From positions 310,001 through 374,000 of the forward strand of contig NZ_VNIA01000002.1 in NCBI RefSeq assembly GCF_008124875.1: a DNA stretch of 64,000 nucleotides, given 5' to 3'. Of the stretch, positions 1 through 7,673 are shown in pieces. Each line of letters starts with the position of its first letter. The stretch's first letter is position 1. The position numbers were made by a program, and so were the translations under genes. A model generated the notes under the pieces. The model ran no database searches, was not told where the DNA came from, and saw only the letters and a list, made by a program, of their open reading frames with translations. The stretch comes from Tenacibaculum adriaticum (lineage in GTDB: Bacteria; Bacteroidota; Bacteroidia; Flavobacteriales; Flavobacteriaceae).

Positions 1-1209
1 TAATATCTTGTTTTGAATACTATTTTCCCATGAAGGAAAAACGCCTTTTTCTTTTGCTAAATTACGAGATGCTTCGTAACTTTTTTCTTTAATAAACTGC
101 ATAACATTTTCTCCTAAATGAACTGCTTTTTGAGAAGCATAAGGAATCTTAAGTTGAATGAGCATTTCTGCCCAACCCATTACTCCTAAACCTATTTTTC
201 TATTTGCTTGTGCTATTGATTTTATTTTTGGTAATAAATAATGATTTACAGTAATAATATTATCTAAAAAACGAATCGCTAGTTCTATAGTGGCTGCCAA
301 TTTATTCCAGTCTATTTCGAGATCATCTCCATTTTTTGATAGCATAAAAGATAAATTTATGGAACCGAGATTACAGCTTTCATAGGGTAGCAAAGGCACT
401 TCTCCACATGGGTTTGTACTTTCTATTTTTCCTAATTTTGGGGTAGGATTCGATTTATTTATAGTATCTAAAAAAATGAGTCCTGGATCGCCAGTTTTCC
501 AAGCTTCTTTAACAATACTATCCCATAATAATTTTGCTTTAACTATTTTTTCAATCTTAAGTGTTCTTGGGTTGATGAGTTCCCAATTTAAATTATGTTT
601 AACAGCCTCCATAAAATCATCCGTTATTCCTACAGATAAATTGAAGTTTTGAAGTTCTTTTTTGTCTGATTTCGAGTTAATGAAAGCTTCAATGTCTGGA
701 TGATTTATATTTAAGATACCCATATTAGCTCCTCTTCGTTTCCCCCCTTGCTTTACGTTTTCAGTAGCTGCATCATAAATTTTCATAAAAGCAATAGGCC
801 CCGAAGAAGTTCCTCCAGAAGAAGAAATAATATCATCTTTGGGTCTTAGTTTAGAAAAATTAAATCCTGTACCACCACCACTTTGATGAATAAGTGCTGC
901 ATCCTTTAAAGTACTAAAAATAGCTTCTAAACGATCTTCTACAGGAAGGACAAAACATGCACTTAACTGCCCATTTGTTACTCCGGCATTCATAAGTGTA
1001 GGAGAGTTTGGTAGAAAAACAAGCGTGCTCATCAATTTATAAAAACGTGCTTCCCATATCTTTTGATCTTTCTTTTCTGCGGAAGCAACAAACGTAGCCA
1101 CACGTTTAAACAGTTCCTCAGCCGTTTCTACTAAGCTCCCTTCATTATCCTTTAAAAGATATCTATCCTCTAAAATTTGTATAGCATTCTCTGTTAACTT
1201 GACACTCAT
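1..1209 (-). CDS. nrdJ: Adenosylcobalamin-dependent (class II) ribonucleotide reductase, N-terminal part
   Basis: Reduces ribonucleotides to deoxyribonucleotides using a cobalamin radical, so it needs no oxygen. I translated 403 uninterrupted codons from the ATG at 1207-1209 to the window edge; the C-terminus lies outside. The reading frame shows PNSPTLMNAG, SACFVLP (substrate-site cysteine), a Gly-rich HQSGGGTGFNFS segment, KQGGKRRGANMG and the active-site stretch STNPCGEVPLLPYESCN with the Asn/Cys/Glu triad of the class II and class I large-subunit fold. The Gly-rich segment and overall pattern fit class II rather than NrdA, but the C-terminal part that would confirm this is missing. It is a monocistronic start: the upstream gene pfkB ends 103 bp away and an FNR-like site lies in that gap, consistent with use under low oxygen. 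Confidence 0.9.
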   Translation of the reverse strand, partial: MSVKLTENAIQILEDRYLLKDNEGSLVETAEELFKRVATFVASAEKKDQKIWEARFYKLMSTLVFLPNSPTLMNAGVTNGQLSACFVLPVEDRLEAIFSTLKDAALIHQSGGGTGFNFSKLRPKDDIISSSGGTSSGPIAFMKIYDAATENVKQGGKRRGANMGILNINHPDIEAFINSKSDKKELQNFNLSVGITDDFMEAVKHNLNWELINPRTLKIEKIVKAKLLWDSIVKEAWKTGDPGLIFLDTINKSNPTPKLGKIESTNPCGEVPLLPYESCNLGSINLSFMLSKNGDDLEIDWNKLAATIELAIRFLDNIITVNHYLLPKIKSIAQANRKIGLGVMGWAEMLIQLKIPYASQKAVHLGENVMQFIKEKSYEASRNLAKEKGVFPSWENSIQNKIL

Positions 1210-1240
1210 GTAATATAGGTTTTAAGCAACTAAATTTCTA

Positions 1241-1283
1241 CTAGTATAGCGCATCTAACATTTGATTGCTATGATAATTATCA
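1241..1283 (-). promoter_or_regulatory. Promoter of nrdJ with FNR-like site
   Basis: On the minus strand the 12-bp palindrome TGATAATTATCA (1272-1283) is followed after exactly 23 bp by TATACTAG (1241-1248), a degenerate form of the Bacteroidota -7 box TAnnTTTG. The site centre would lie near -41 of the inferred start, the class II activator position of Crp/Fnr proteins, with a leader of about 25 nt before the nrdJ ATG. The -7 match is the weakest of the four promoters of this design in the window, but its TA is exactly in register. Confidence 0.65.
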
Positions 1284-1311
1284 GCCTTAAAATGATGGTT
1301 TTTAAGAAGCG

Positions 1312-2238
1312 TTAAATAATCATAAGTTCTAATGCTTTGTTAATATTTTTACTAGTTGCTAATTGAGTACCTTCACTCATTGTTGTGGCAACACCACAAG
1401 CTACTCCCATTCTAAGAATTTCTTTTGGCGTGTATTCCTTTTGAATTCCGTAAATAAGACCTGCGACCATACTGTCGCCAGCTCCAATAGTACTTTTTAC
1501 TGGTACAGAAGGTGTGGTTTGGTAAAACACTCCTTCTGTACAAGCTAAAAAGGCTCCTTTAGCTCCTAAAGAAACCACAACGTATTTGGCTTTTCCTTTT
1601 TCTACGAGTTCTTTAGCAAATTCTTCTTGCTCAATGTTAGATAAAAACTCTTTTCCGGCTAGTTGCGCCAATTCTCTTTGGTTAGGTTTTATTAGATAAA
1701 CAGGCTGTTCTAAGGCTTTTTTTAAATACATTCCTGAGGTATCTATAACAACTTTAGGTTCTCTAGTTGAGAATTCTTCAATTAATTGTTGATAGTAATT
1801 TGGAGGTAAATTCTTTGCTAAACTTCCACTTAACACCAAAAAATCTCCTTTTTCTAAGTTTTGAGAGAGTTCTTTTTTTATAGATACTAATTCTTCTTCA
1901 TTAAGAACATTCCCCGGCATTCCAAAACGATATTGCAGATTCGTTTTGGTATCTACCACTGCCAAATTTTCGCGGGTCCAATCTTTTATTAAAATTGAAT
2001 TGGATGTAACACCTTCGTCTTCAAGCAAAATTGTTAAGTGGGCTCCTGTATCTCCTCCCGAAGGAAATACACAATGGCTATCTAAACCAAGTCGTTGTAA
2101 CATTCTTGAAACGTTAATTCCACCACCACCTGGTTGGTATTGAATGGAGTGACATCTCAATTTACTTCCGGGAACTAAACCGTCTACTTTTGCATTTTTA
2201 TCTAATGCCGGATTCAAGGTTACTGTAATTATTTTCAT
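1312..2238 (-). CDS. pfkB: 6-phosphofructokinase 2-type (PfkB family) sugar kinase
   Basis: A ribokinase-fold (PfkB family) kinase of 308 residues that most likely phosphorylates fructose 6-phosphate to fructose 1,6-bisphosphate in the cytoplasm. The sequence follows E. coli Pfk-2 over its whole length: TLNPALD at the start, the substrate-binding PGGGGINVSRM, KDWTREN, YRFGMPG, LSGSL, KPNQREL, VVVSLGAKGA and the catalytic/anion-hole motif GAGDSM near residue 255. 1-phosphofructokinase (FruK) or tagatose-6-phosphate kinase are alternatives within the family, but no fru PTS gene is nearby. It starts 11 bp after the beta-barrel gene and looks like the last gene of the six-gene operon that begins at 7311, an unexpected partner for envelope transport genes. 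Confidence 0.85.
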   Translation of the reverse strand: MKIITVTLNPALDKNAKVDGLVPGSKLRCHSIQYQPGGGGINVSRMLQRLGLDSHCVFPSGGDTGAHLTILLEDEGVTSNSILIKDWTRENLAVVDTKTNLQYRFGMPGNVLNEEELVSIKKELSQNLEKGDFLVLSGSLAKNLPPNYYQQLIEEFSTREPKVVIDTSGMYLKKALEQPVYLIKPNQRELAQLAGKEFLSNIEQEEFAKELVEKGKAKYVVVSLGAKGAFLACTEGVFYQTTPSVPVKSTIGAGDSMVAGLIYGIQKEYTPKEILRMGVACGVATTMSEGTQLATSKNINKALELMII

Positions 2239-2249
2239 GGCTACTTAAT

Positions 2250-3398
2250 TTAAAAACTCCAACGTAGTCTTAGAAAAAGACTATTCCCCAAGGTTTTATA
2301 GTTTTCAAATTCAAAAAAAGACTGACTGGTAAAATTCAATTCCCAGTTAGTAGCGATTGAATAATCTAAACTAGGCATTAGAATTACAGCATCATTGGTT
2401 GGTGAATAAATAGTACTTAACGTTCCTTTAAAAATAGGTGTAAATTCTTTTGCCAATTGTAAAAAGCTTGAAAACTCATAGGGCATTAAGTTTTTAGCAC
2501 TCAAATTGTTGTAAACCAAAGCTCCTAATCCATTTGAAGCTTGATTTGCGGCACTATTGTATAAAATGGAACCATTGATATACAATCCTTTTTTAAATCC
2601 ATAATCAACAGAAATAGCAGCACTCAATACATTTTTTGAATTAAAGTAATCTTCATACGGAACGAAATAGCTTATTTCACCTTTAAAACCAGCGTTTTTT
2701 AAGTTTCCTGCCCAACCTGTTCCTATCATCCAATCTTTTTGATAAACACCTGTAATCAACTGAATATCGTACGACCATTTGTTAAACTTATACATGGCTG
2801 CCACAATATAATCATCAGCTGCTTTTCCTTTTTTGGCAGCAAGCTCTATTTTACTAAAATCACCCAAGTAATATTGCACTCTTACAGCATCGCTACCCGG
2901 ACGCTCTTCATAGTCAAAATCTAAAAAATTATAGGTATTAAAAATATCATTCGGATTCCAAACTAAATTCATGCCCCAGTTAACACGCTGTCTTCCTAAA
3001 GTAACATCCCAATTCCCTTTGGTATAATTCACCAAAGCTCTGTCAATAGTCGTGTTAAAGAGTGTGTTTCCGTCGTCAATTATGTTCCAAGACAAATCAA
3101 TTATACCGTTATCTTGAGAAATAAATTCAGAAAAGCCAAAGATGTTTTTTACGTTGTCGCCGTAAAACCAACGGTTTCTAAATTCTAATCGAATAGTGAT
3201 TTCATCCGAAGAAATGTATTTAAAATTGAGCCTGTTGTGTACAAAAGTGGTCCATTGTAAATCATCCAATCTATCAACAAAACTAAACTCGTGTAAGTTT
3301 TTTACGTATCCTGACAAAAACACTTTTTCATCCTTTTCCTGAGCATTGATAAGTGTTATGGTGAATAATAGCAGATATGTAAACCAACGTTTTTTCAT
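2250..3398 (-). CDS. Outer-membrane beta-barrel protein (DUF1302-like)
   Basis: A 382-residue exported protein with a signal peptide (about residues 1-19, ending LINAQ), alternating aromatic/polar strands throughout and a C-terminal phenylalanine (RLRWSF), the usual end of an outer-membrane barrel. The central TLGRQRVNWG and VWNPNDIFN motifs resemble the conserved strand and turn of DUF1302-type barrels. It is 2 bp from the ATPase gene upstream in the operon, so it is probably the outer-membrane element of the LolA/FtsX/LolD system. The substrate is unknown; export or import of a lipid or other hydrophobic compound is an inference from the partners. Confidence 0.7.
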   Translation of the reverse strand: MKKRWFTYLLLFTITLINAQEKDEKVFLSGYVKNLHEFSFVDRLDDLQWTTFVHNRLNFKYISSDEITIRLEFRNRWFYGDNVKNIFGFSEFISQDNGIIDLSWNIIDDGNTLFNTTIDRALVNYTKGNWDVTLGRQRVNWGMNLVWNPNDIFNTYNFLDFDYEERPGSDAVRVQYYLGDFSKIELAAKKGKAADDYIVAAMYKFNKWSYDIQLITGVYQKDWMIGTGWAGNLKNAGFKGEISYFVPYEDYFNSKNVLSAAISVDYGFKKGLYINGSILYNSAANQASNGLGALVYNNLSAKNLMPYEFSSFLQLAKEFTPIFKGTLSTIYSPTNDAVILMPSLDYSIATNWELNFTSQSFFEFENYKTLGNSLFLRLRWSF

Positions 3399-3400
3399 GC

Positions 3401-4099
3401 TTACGAAGGAGTTTGTTCTACATCTGAAGCTATTTTACCGTCAACCAAAGTAATTACACGACGTGCTTTTCTAATTACACGCTGATCATGAGTAGAAAAC
3501 AAAAACGTAATCTTCTCTTCTTTGTTGAGCTTTGCCATAATATTTAATAAGTTTTCAGCCGATTTTGAGTCGAGATTTGCTGTTGGTTCATCTGCTAATA
3601 CAATTTTAGGCTTTGAAGCCAAGGCTCTGGCAACCGCTACCCGTTGTTGTTGTCCACCCGACAATTGCCCTGGTTTACTGTTGATTTTATCTTCAAGTCC
3701 AACTTCTTTCAATAAAGTGAGTACGCGTTCTTCTCGTTCTTTTTTAGGCATTTTTTGTAGTTGTAATACAAATCCAACATTTTCTTTGGCGGTAAGTACC
3801 GGAATTAAGTTAAACGACTGAAATACAAACCCGATATTATGCAATCTAAAATCTATTAACTTATTTTCCGGTAATTCTGTAATTTCTACACCATCTATAA
3901 TTACGCTTCCTGCTGTTGGTTCATCCAATCCACCCATCATATTCAATAAGGTAGATTTACCCGAACCAGAAGGTCCAACCAACGCCACAAACTCCCCTTC
4001 TTCAATATGCACATGCACATTTTGAACCGCATGTACCGGAATTGTTTTCGGGTTGAATGTTTTACTCACATTATGTGCATCTATAATCGTTTTTGCCAT
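3401..4099 (-). CDS. LolD/MacB-type ABC transporter ATP-binding protein
   Basis: A 232-residue ATPase with Walker A GPSGSGKST (about residues 42-50), Q-loop FVFQSFNLIP, signature LSGGQQQR, Walker B VLADEPT and switch His in STHD. The pattern matches the LolD/FtsE/MacB subgroup, which powers mechanotransmission by FtsX-type permeases rather than substrate passage through the membrane. It lies between the permease at 4104-5321 (4-bp gap) and the beta-barrel gene (1-bp gap), so it serves the two permeases of this operon. It is unlikely to be the housekeeping LolD, because the cluster carries dedicated LolA-like and barrel genes. Confidence 0.9.
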   Translation of the reverse strand: MAKTIIDAHNVSKTFNPKTIPVHAVQNVHVHIEEGEFVALVGPSGSGKSTLLNMMGGLDEPTAGSVIIDGVEITELPENKLIDFRLHNIGFVFQSFNLIPVLTAKENVGFVLQLQKMPKKEREERVLTLLKEVGLEDKINSKPGQLSGGQQQRVAVARALASKPKIVLADEPTANLDSKSAENLLNIMAKLNKEEKITFLFSTHDQRVIRKARRVITLVDGKIASDVEQTPS

Positions 4100-4103
4100 A
4101 ATT

Positions 4104-5321
4104 TTAAATTTTACGTATTGCTTCAGATGGGTTTAATTGCAATGCTTTATAGGACGGATAAATAGCCGAAACTATGGCTGTTATTAAACACATAATTACA
4201 ATGATTACATATTTTTCCTGATCTAAAGCCGGATAGATGATGGAACTAAATCCGTAGGACGCTAATCCTTCAGAAAACATAGATAAATTAATACCTGTGT
4301 TAGCCAATGTGGTTACTGTTAACCAACCAGCCAATAAACCAAGTGGCGCACCAATTAGCGTTAAATAGAAGGTTTCCAGCATGATCATAAAGAATATTTT
4401 ACGCTTGTTTAAACCAATGGCCATTAGCATACCCAACTCTCTAATTCGCTCTAAAACCGACATTAGCATGGTGTTTATAATTCCGAATGTTAGGGCTAAT
4501 AGTATAATACCGCTAATGATATAGGTATATAAATTGAAGGATTCTATAATCATACTCAACTCTGGTGAAAGCTCTTTCCAATCTTCAACTTTTCCTTGTG
4601 GTACAATATCAGCACTCAATTGTTTAATAGTATCTATTTGTGTTTCGTCTTTCACTAATATGGCAATTTCACTGCTTTCCGAAGGTTTTAACTCTAACAA
4701 TTCCTGTAAGTGTTGCTGTTGCACATATACATTTACTTCATCTAATGAAATGTTTTTAGACTTGTAAATTCCGCCAACTCTAAAAGCTGCTGAAACAATA
4801 TCAGACTCCACATTAGTAAAGGTCAACACTACCTTACTTTTGTATTTTACCTTTAGTTTTTTAGCTAATTTTTCACCTATGAGGATTTCATTGTCTTTTC
4901 CAAACTCAAAATAGGCTCCTTCTGTTACATATTCATCCAGTCTGATTTGAGTGATTTCTGATGAAGGATTGATTCCATAGATTTTCACTCCACTTGCGGT
5001 TGTTGGTGAGGTGATCATACCTGTGGTAATCACTCGAGAACTTATGGATGCAATTCGATCATCTGATTGAAGTTGATTCAGTTTTTCATCGGTTTGGGTA
5101 ATCATGAATTTAGAATCGTTTTCTTCTCCAAACGTTGGATGATGAATTTGAATGTGCGATAATTGTCTGTACACCGACTCGTTGATATTGTTTTTGTACA
5201 TTCCCCAAGAGAACGACAGAATAAAAATTCCTGCCCAAATACCAATAATAATAGAGCTTATTACTACTAAGCTTCGGGCTTTGTTTCGCCAAATATTTCT
5301 CCAAGCAATTTGCAACAACAT
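4104..5321 (-). CDS. FtsX/LolC/E-type ABC transporter permease (second of pair)
   Basis: A 405-residue inner-membrane protein with the FtsX family layout: one N-terminal membrane segment (about residues 17-40), a large periplasmic domain of the MacB-PCD type (about 40-270), then three membrane segments (about 270-295, 320-345 and 375-395). The N-terminal AWRNIWRNKARS and the MSVLERIRELGMLMAIG stretch after the second segment are typical of LolC/LolE and MacB permeases. It pairs with the similar permease starting at 6544, which lies 2 bp upstream, and with the ATPase downstream. Confidence 0.88.
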   Translation of the reverse strand: MLLQIAWRNIWRNKARSLVVISSIIIGIWAGIFILSFSWGMYKNNINESVYRQLSHIQIHHPTFGEENDSKFMITQTDEKLNQLQSDDRIASISSRVITTGMITSPTTASGVKIYGINPSSEITQIRLDEYVTEGAYFEFGKDNEILIGEKLAKKLKVKYKSKVVLTFTNVESDIVSAAFRVGGIYKSKNISLDEVNVYVQQQHLQELLELKPSESSEIAILVKDETQIDTIKQLSADIVPQGKVEDWKELSPELSMIIESFNLYTYIISGIILLALTFGIINTMLMSVLERIRELGMLMAIGLNKRKIFFMIMLETFYLTLIGAPLGLLAGWLTVTTLANTGINLSMFSEGLASYGFSSIIYPALDQEKYVIIVIMCLITAIVSAIYPSYKALQLNPSEAIRKI

Positions 5322-5323
5322 AA

Positions 5324-6544
5324 CTAACTATTTATAGCTTCTACAGGTTTTAATCTCATCACTTTATAACCCGGATAAAAGGCTAATAGCGTAGATAATA
5401 TTAAAACGACTAGGGTTTGTGTAATAAAAATTTTTTCGTGGCTAGAAAAGTATATAATGGGCTCAATACCATATTCTTCATATACTTTTTTTAAATCTCC
5501 TGTCAGGTTAATAGGATGCACCATAAACCACTTTATAGTAAGCATCCCTCCTATAACACCTGCAAAACAGCCTATTAATGAAATCATAATAGACTCTAGT
5601 AACAGCACAAATGCTAGCAATCGTTTTTTCATACCTACGGCAATTAAGATTCCCAGTTCGTGTTTTCTTTCAAAGATCATCATCAATAAGGTGCCAAATA
5701 ACCCAAAGGAAATAACGAAATACAAGATTCCGATAATGATATTATGCCCTGTGCTGTCTGCTTCTATATATTGATCCATTTCGGGCATCATTTCTTTCCA
5801 ACTCAACACTTCATAGGCATCGGAATTGATAGCTCCTTGTAAAGATTGTTTCAATTTTTTCAAATTGGTAGCCTTGTCTAACATCACCGAAACCGATGTT
5901 AAACGATGGTCTGCTCCGTGCATGTATTGCGATTGCTGTAAAGGCATATACACTACATTATTATTCAATTCAATAGCGCCCAATTTTATGAGTCCTTTTA
6001 CCCTGAATTTTCCCGCAGCACTACTCGCATGATACCCTTGTCCTAACAAAACCAACGTATCGTTTACGTTTAGTTTTAATTGAGAGGCTAATCCTTCACC
6101 TAAAACCACTCCATTATCATTTATAGTTTCAATATATTCACCTTCTATTATCTTGTCATGTAGGTTATTAACCTCTTTTTCTTTAACAGGATCTATTCCC
6201 AACACCAAAACACCTTTCGTTTTTTCAGCATACGAAGCCAAAGCAAATGTTTGTAAACGAGGCATAATATGGGTTACCTTCTGGTTTTTAAGTAATTCTT
6301 GATATAACTGCTCATCTTCTTCAAAGGTATTATCTATCGATTGCTCATCCCAATAGCCTTTTTTGTGAATTTGCAGATACCCCGAAGAATAACTCACCAC
6401 ATTATGGATCATATTGTCATACACCCCATCGGTTAACGAGCGGAACACAATAGCCAGTAACACAGCAAAAAACACTGAGGTTGCCGTTATAAGGGTTCTT
6501 CGCTTATTACGCCATATGTTTAACCAAGCTAATTTTAGTAACAT
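5324..6544 (-). CDS. FtsX/LolC/E-type ABC transporter permease (first of pair)
   Basis: A 406-residue permease with the same topology as its neighbour: N-terminal AWLNIWRNKRRT leading into a membrane segment, a periplasmic domain of about 230 residues, and three C-terminal membrane segments with MIFERKHELGILIAVGMKKR between the first two of them. Its ATG overlaps the stop codon of the LolA-like gene by one base (TAATG), which suggests translational coupling. The two permeases are diverged paralogues and probably form a heterodimer, as LolC and LolE do. Confidence 0.88.
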   Translation of the reverse strand: MLLKLAWLNIWRNKRRTLITATSVFFAVLLAIVFRSLTDGVYDNMIHNVVSYSSGYLQIHKKGYWDEQSIDNTFEEDEQLYQELLKNQKVTHIMPRLQTFALASYAEKTKGVLVLGIDPVKEKEVNNLHDKIIEGEYIETINDNGVVLGEGLASQLKLNVNDTLVLLGQGYHASSAAGKFRVKGLIKLGAIELNNNVVYMPLQQSQYMHGADHRLTSVSVMLDKATNLKKLKQSLQGAINSDAYEVLSWKEMMPEMDQYIEADSTGHNIIIGILYFVISFGLFGTLLMMIFERKHELGILIAVGMKKRLLAFVLLLESIMISLIGCFAGVIGGMLTIKWFMVHPINLTGDLKKVYEEYGIEPIIYFSSHEKIFITQTLVVLILSTLLAFYPGYKVMRLKPVEAINS

Positions 6545-7311
6545 TACTTTAGTTGTTTCATATTTCTTGTGGTGAAGAAATTATTGTTAATAGGTTCGTC
6601 AAAAACAATGTTGTTGTACATAATTACCGTACTCTGCTCTTCTTTATCAATAGGAAACATTTCAATTTTTGATGTGATCTTTTTACCTCCTAATACTTTA
6701 ATGTCACTAGATTTCATCACATTTACCAACTCACCATCTTCATCGTAAAACTCCGCTTTTAATTGTAAAAAATCGACAGTATCTATCCATACTAGTACCT
6801 TTTCCCACACAATAGCAGCGGAAGGTTTGGGTATCATTTCTATTTTATAACACTCTTTATCAGCAATGGTTTCTTTGCCTAAGTGTTTGTGTTCGTAATC
6901 AGAAACTGAAGAGGCTTCTTTCACTAAGTCATCATTGGTAAAATCGGTCCCCATCCAACTTTGCGACATCATAGAAGGCGGTAATTTAATAGTACGTTCT
7001 ATAGAAGGAATCCAGTTCCACACTTCTTTAATACGCTTTAAAAACACCGTTCCTCTTTCTCGAGCAGGACTCGTAACCAAGATCATTGAATAATTATCAC
7101 CCTTGGTCCAGGCTTTCATATTCATTTCTCTGCTCCATGTAGGTCGATTGATTTTAATGGTAATATCTGCGAGCGACGTTTTACCGCGCATATTATCATC
7201 CGCTCTTTTTACTACCTCTTTTGCTGATAGTTTTTGCTGACTCCACATTGTCGTTGAAACAGTACAAATAAGTATAAATATGATAATTTTTAAGATGGAT
7301 GCTTTTTTCAT
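6544..7311 (-). CDS. LolA-like outer-membrane lipoprotein-sorting protein
   Basis: A 255-residue exported protein with a signal peptide (about residues 1-24, MKKASILKIIIFILICT then a Ser-rich cleavage region). The body matches the LolA-like half-barrel family annotated as outer membrane lipoprotein-sorting protein: ADDNMRGKTS near the start, KRIKEVWNWIPSIERTIKLP, SMMSQSWMGTDFTNDDLV and CYKIEMIPK. Members are thought to carry lipids or lipoproteins across the periplasm. It is the first gene of the operon, so the predicted system is carrier, two permeases, ATPase and outer-membrane barrel. The start is fixed by the signal peptide; the predicted -7 box ends only 5 bp before the ATG, suggesting a leaderless or nearly leaderless mRNA. 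Confidence 0.85.
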   Translation of the reverse strand: MKKASILKIIIFILICTVSTTMWSQQKLSAKEVVKRADDNMRGKTSLADITIKINRPTWSREMNMKAWTKGDNYSMILVTSPARERGTVFLKRIKEVWNWIPSIERTIKLPPSMMSQSWMGTDFTNDDLVKEASSVSDYEHKHLGKETIADKECYKIEMIPKPSAAIVWEKVLVWIDTVDFLQLKAEFYDEDGELVNVMKSSDIKVLGGKKITSKIEMFPIDKEEQSTVIMYNNIVFDEPINNNFFTTRNMKQLK

Positions 7312-7316
7312 AGCAT

Positions 7317-7359
7317 CAAAAATAACTGACCCTATCCTGAAAAAATATGATAGTTGTCA
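7317..7359 (-). promoter_or_regulatory. Promoter of the LolA/FtsX operon with FNR-like site
   Basis: On the minus strand TGACAACTATCA (7348-7359) is followed after 23 bp by TATTTTTG (7317-7324), a full match to TAnnTTTG. Between them the first ten bases, TATTTTTTCA, are identical to those in the capA promoter at 15480-15522. The -7 box ends five bases before the ATG at 7311. Confidence 0.75.
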
Positions 7360-7375
7360 CTTAGATAAAAATTAA

Positions 7376-7391
7376 AGTTGATTAATCAACT
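7376..7391. promoter_or_regulatory. 16-bp perfect palindrome upstream of the FNR-like site
   Basis: AGTTGATTAATCAACT is a perfect 16-bp palindrome centred 30 bp upstream of the FNR-like site of the LolA/FtsX operon. The inner TTGAT/ATCAA arms are separated by only 2 bp, not the 4 bp of FNR sites. It could be a second operator for the same promoter; the protein is unknown. Confidence 0.35.
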
Positions 7392-7400
7392 GAGTAAAGA

Positions 7401-7435
7401 AAAGCCCAATCTTAAAGAAGAAAAGAGTGGGCTTT
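7401..7435 (-). terminator. Possible terminator of the propeller-protein/peptide operon
   Basis: Arms AAAGCCCA (7401-7408) and TGGGCTTT (7428-7435) form an 8-bp stem with a 19-nt loop, 37 bp downstream of the small gene's stop. On the minus strand the stem is followed by TTTCTTTAC, a weak U tract. Confidence 0.5.
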
Positions 7436-7471
7436 AAAGTAAAAATAAATAATTTGAGAATTATATAACTT

Positions 7472-7651
7472 CTAAAATCCACCACCAGGTGGTTCCGGGC
7501 TTGCCGCTTGTGCTTTTTTTGGATTTAAAATAATATAAGTGCCCAAAGCTGTTATAGTAGCATATTTACCATAATTGCTTATTTTTTTAATTGCCTCTTT
7601 ACGAGAAATTTCTTGACTTTTATTTTCTGTTTTTCCTATATTTTTATTCAT
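7472..7651 (-). CDS. Small exported peptide precursor (59 aa)
   Basis: A 59-codon gene starting 22 bp after the stop of the giant propeller gene and in the same direction. The protein has a charged N-terminus, a Tat-like ISRKEAIKKISNYGKYA stretch with only one Arg, a hydrophobic segment (about residues 30-42) and the signal-peptidase-like site KKAQA. Cleavage after AQA would leave the ten residues ASPEPPGGGF. I recall similar short exported peptides ending in Pro/Gly runs in other Flavobacteriia, without a known function. The start has an in-frame ATG and no closer alternative. Function unknown; possibly a signal peptide-derived product or a surface-polymer component. Confidence 0.6.
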   Translation of the reverse strand: MNKNIGKTENKSQEISRKEAIKKISNYGKYATITALGTYIILNPKKAQAASPEPPGGGF

Positions 7652-7673
7652 GATTGTTTATTTAATTTTCTTA

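Noticed and set aside
7376-7391. AGTTGATTAATCAACT as a second FNR-like site
   Set aside because: The half-sites are separated by 2 bp rather than 4 bp, and there is no -7 box at the matching distance; kept only as an unassigned palindrome.
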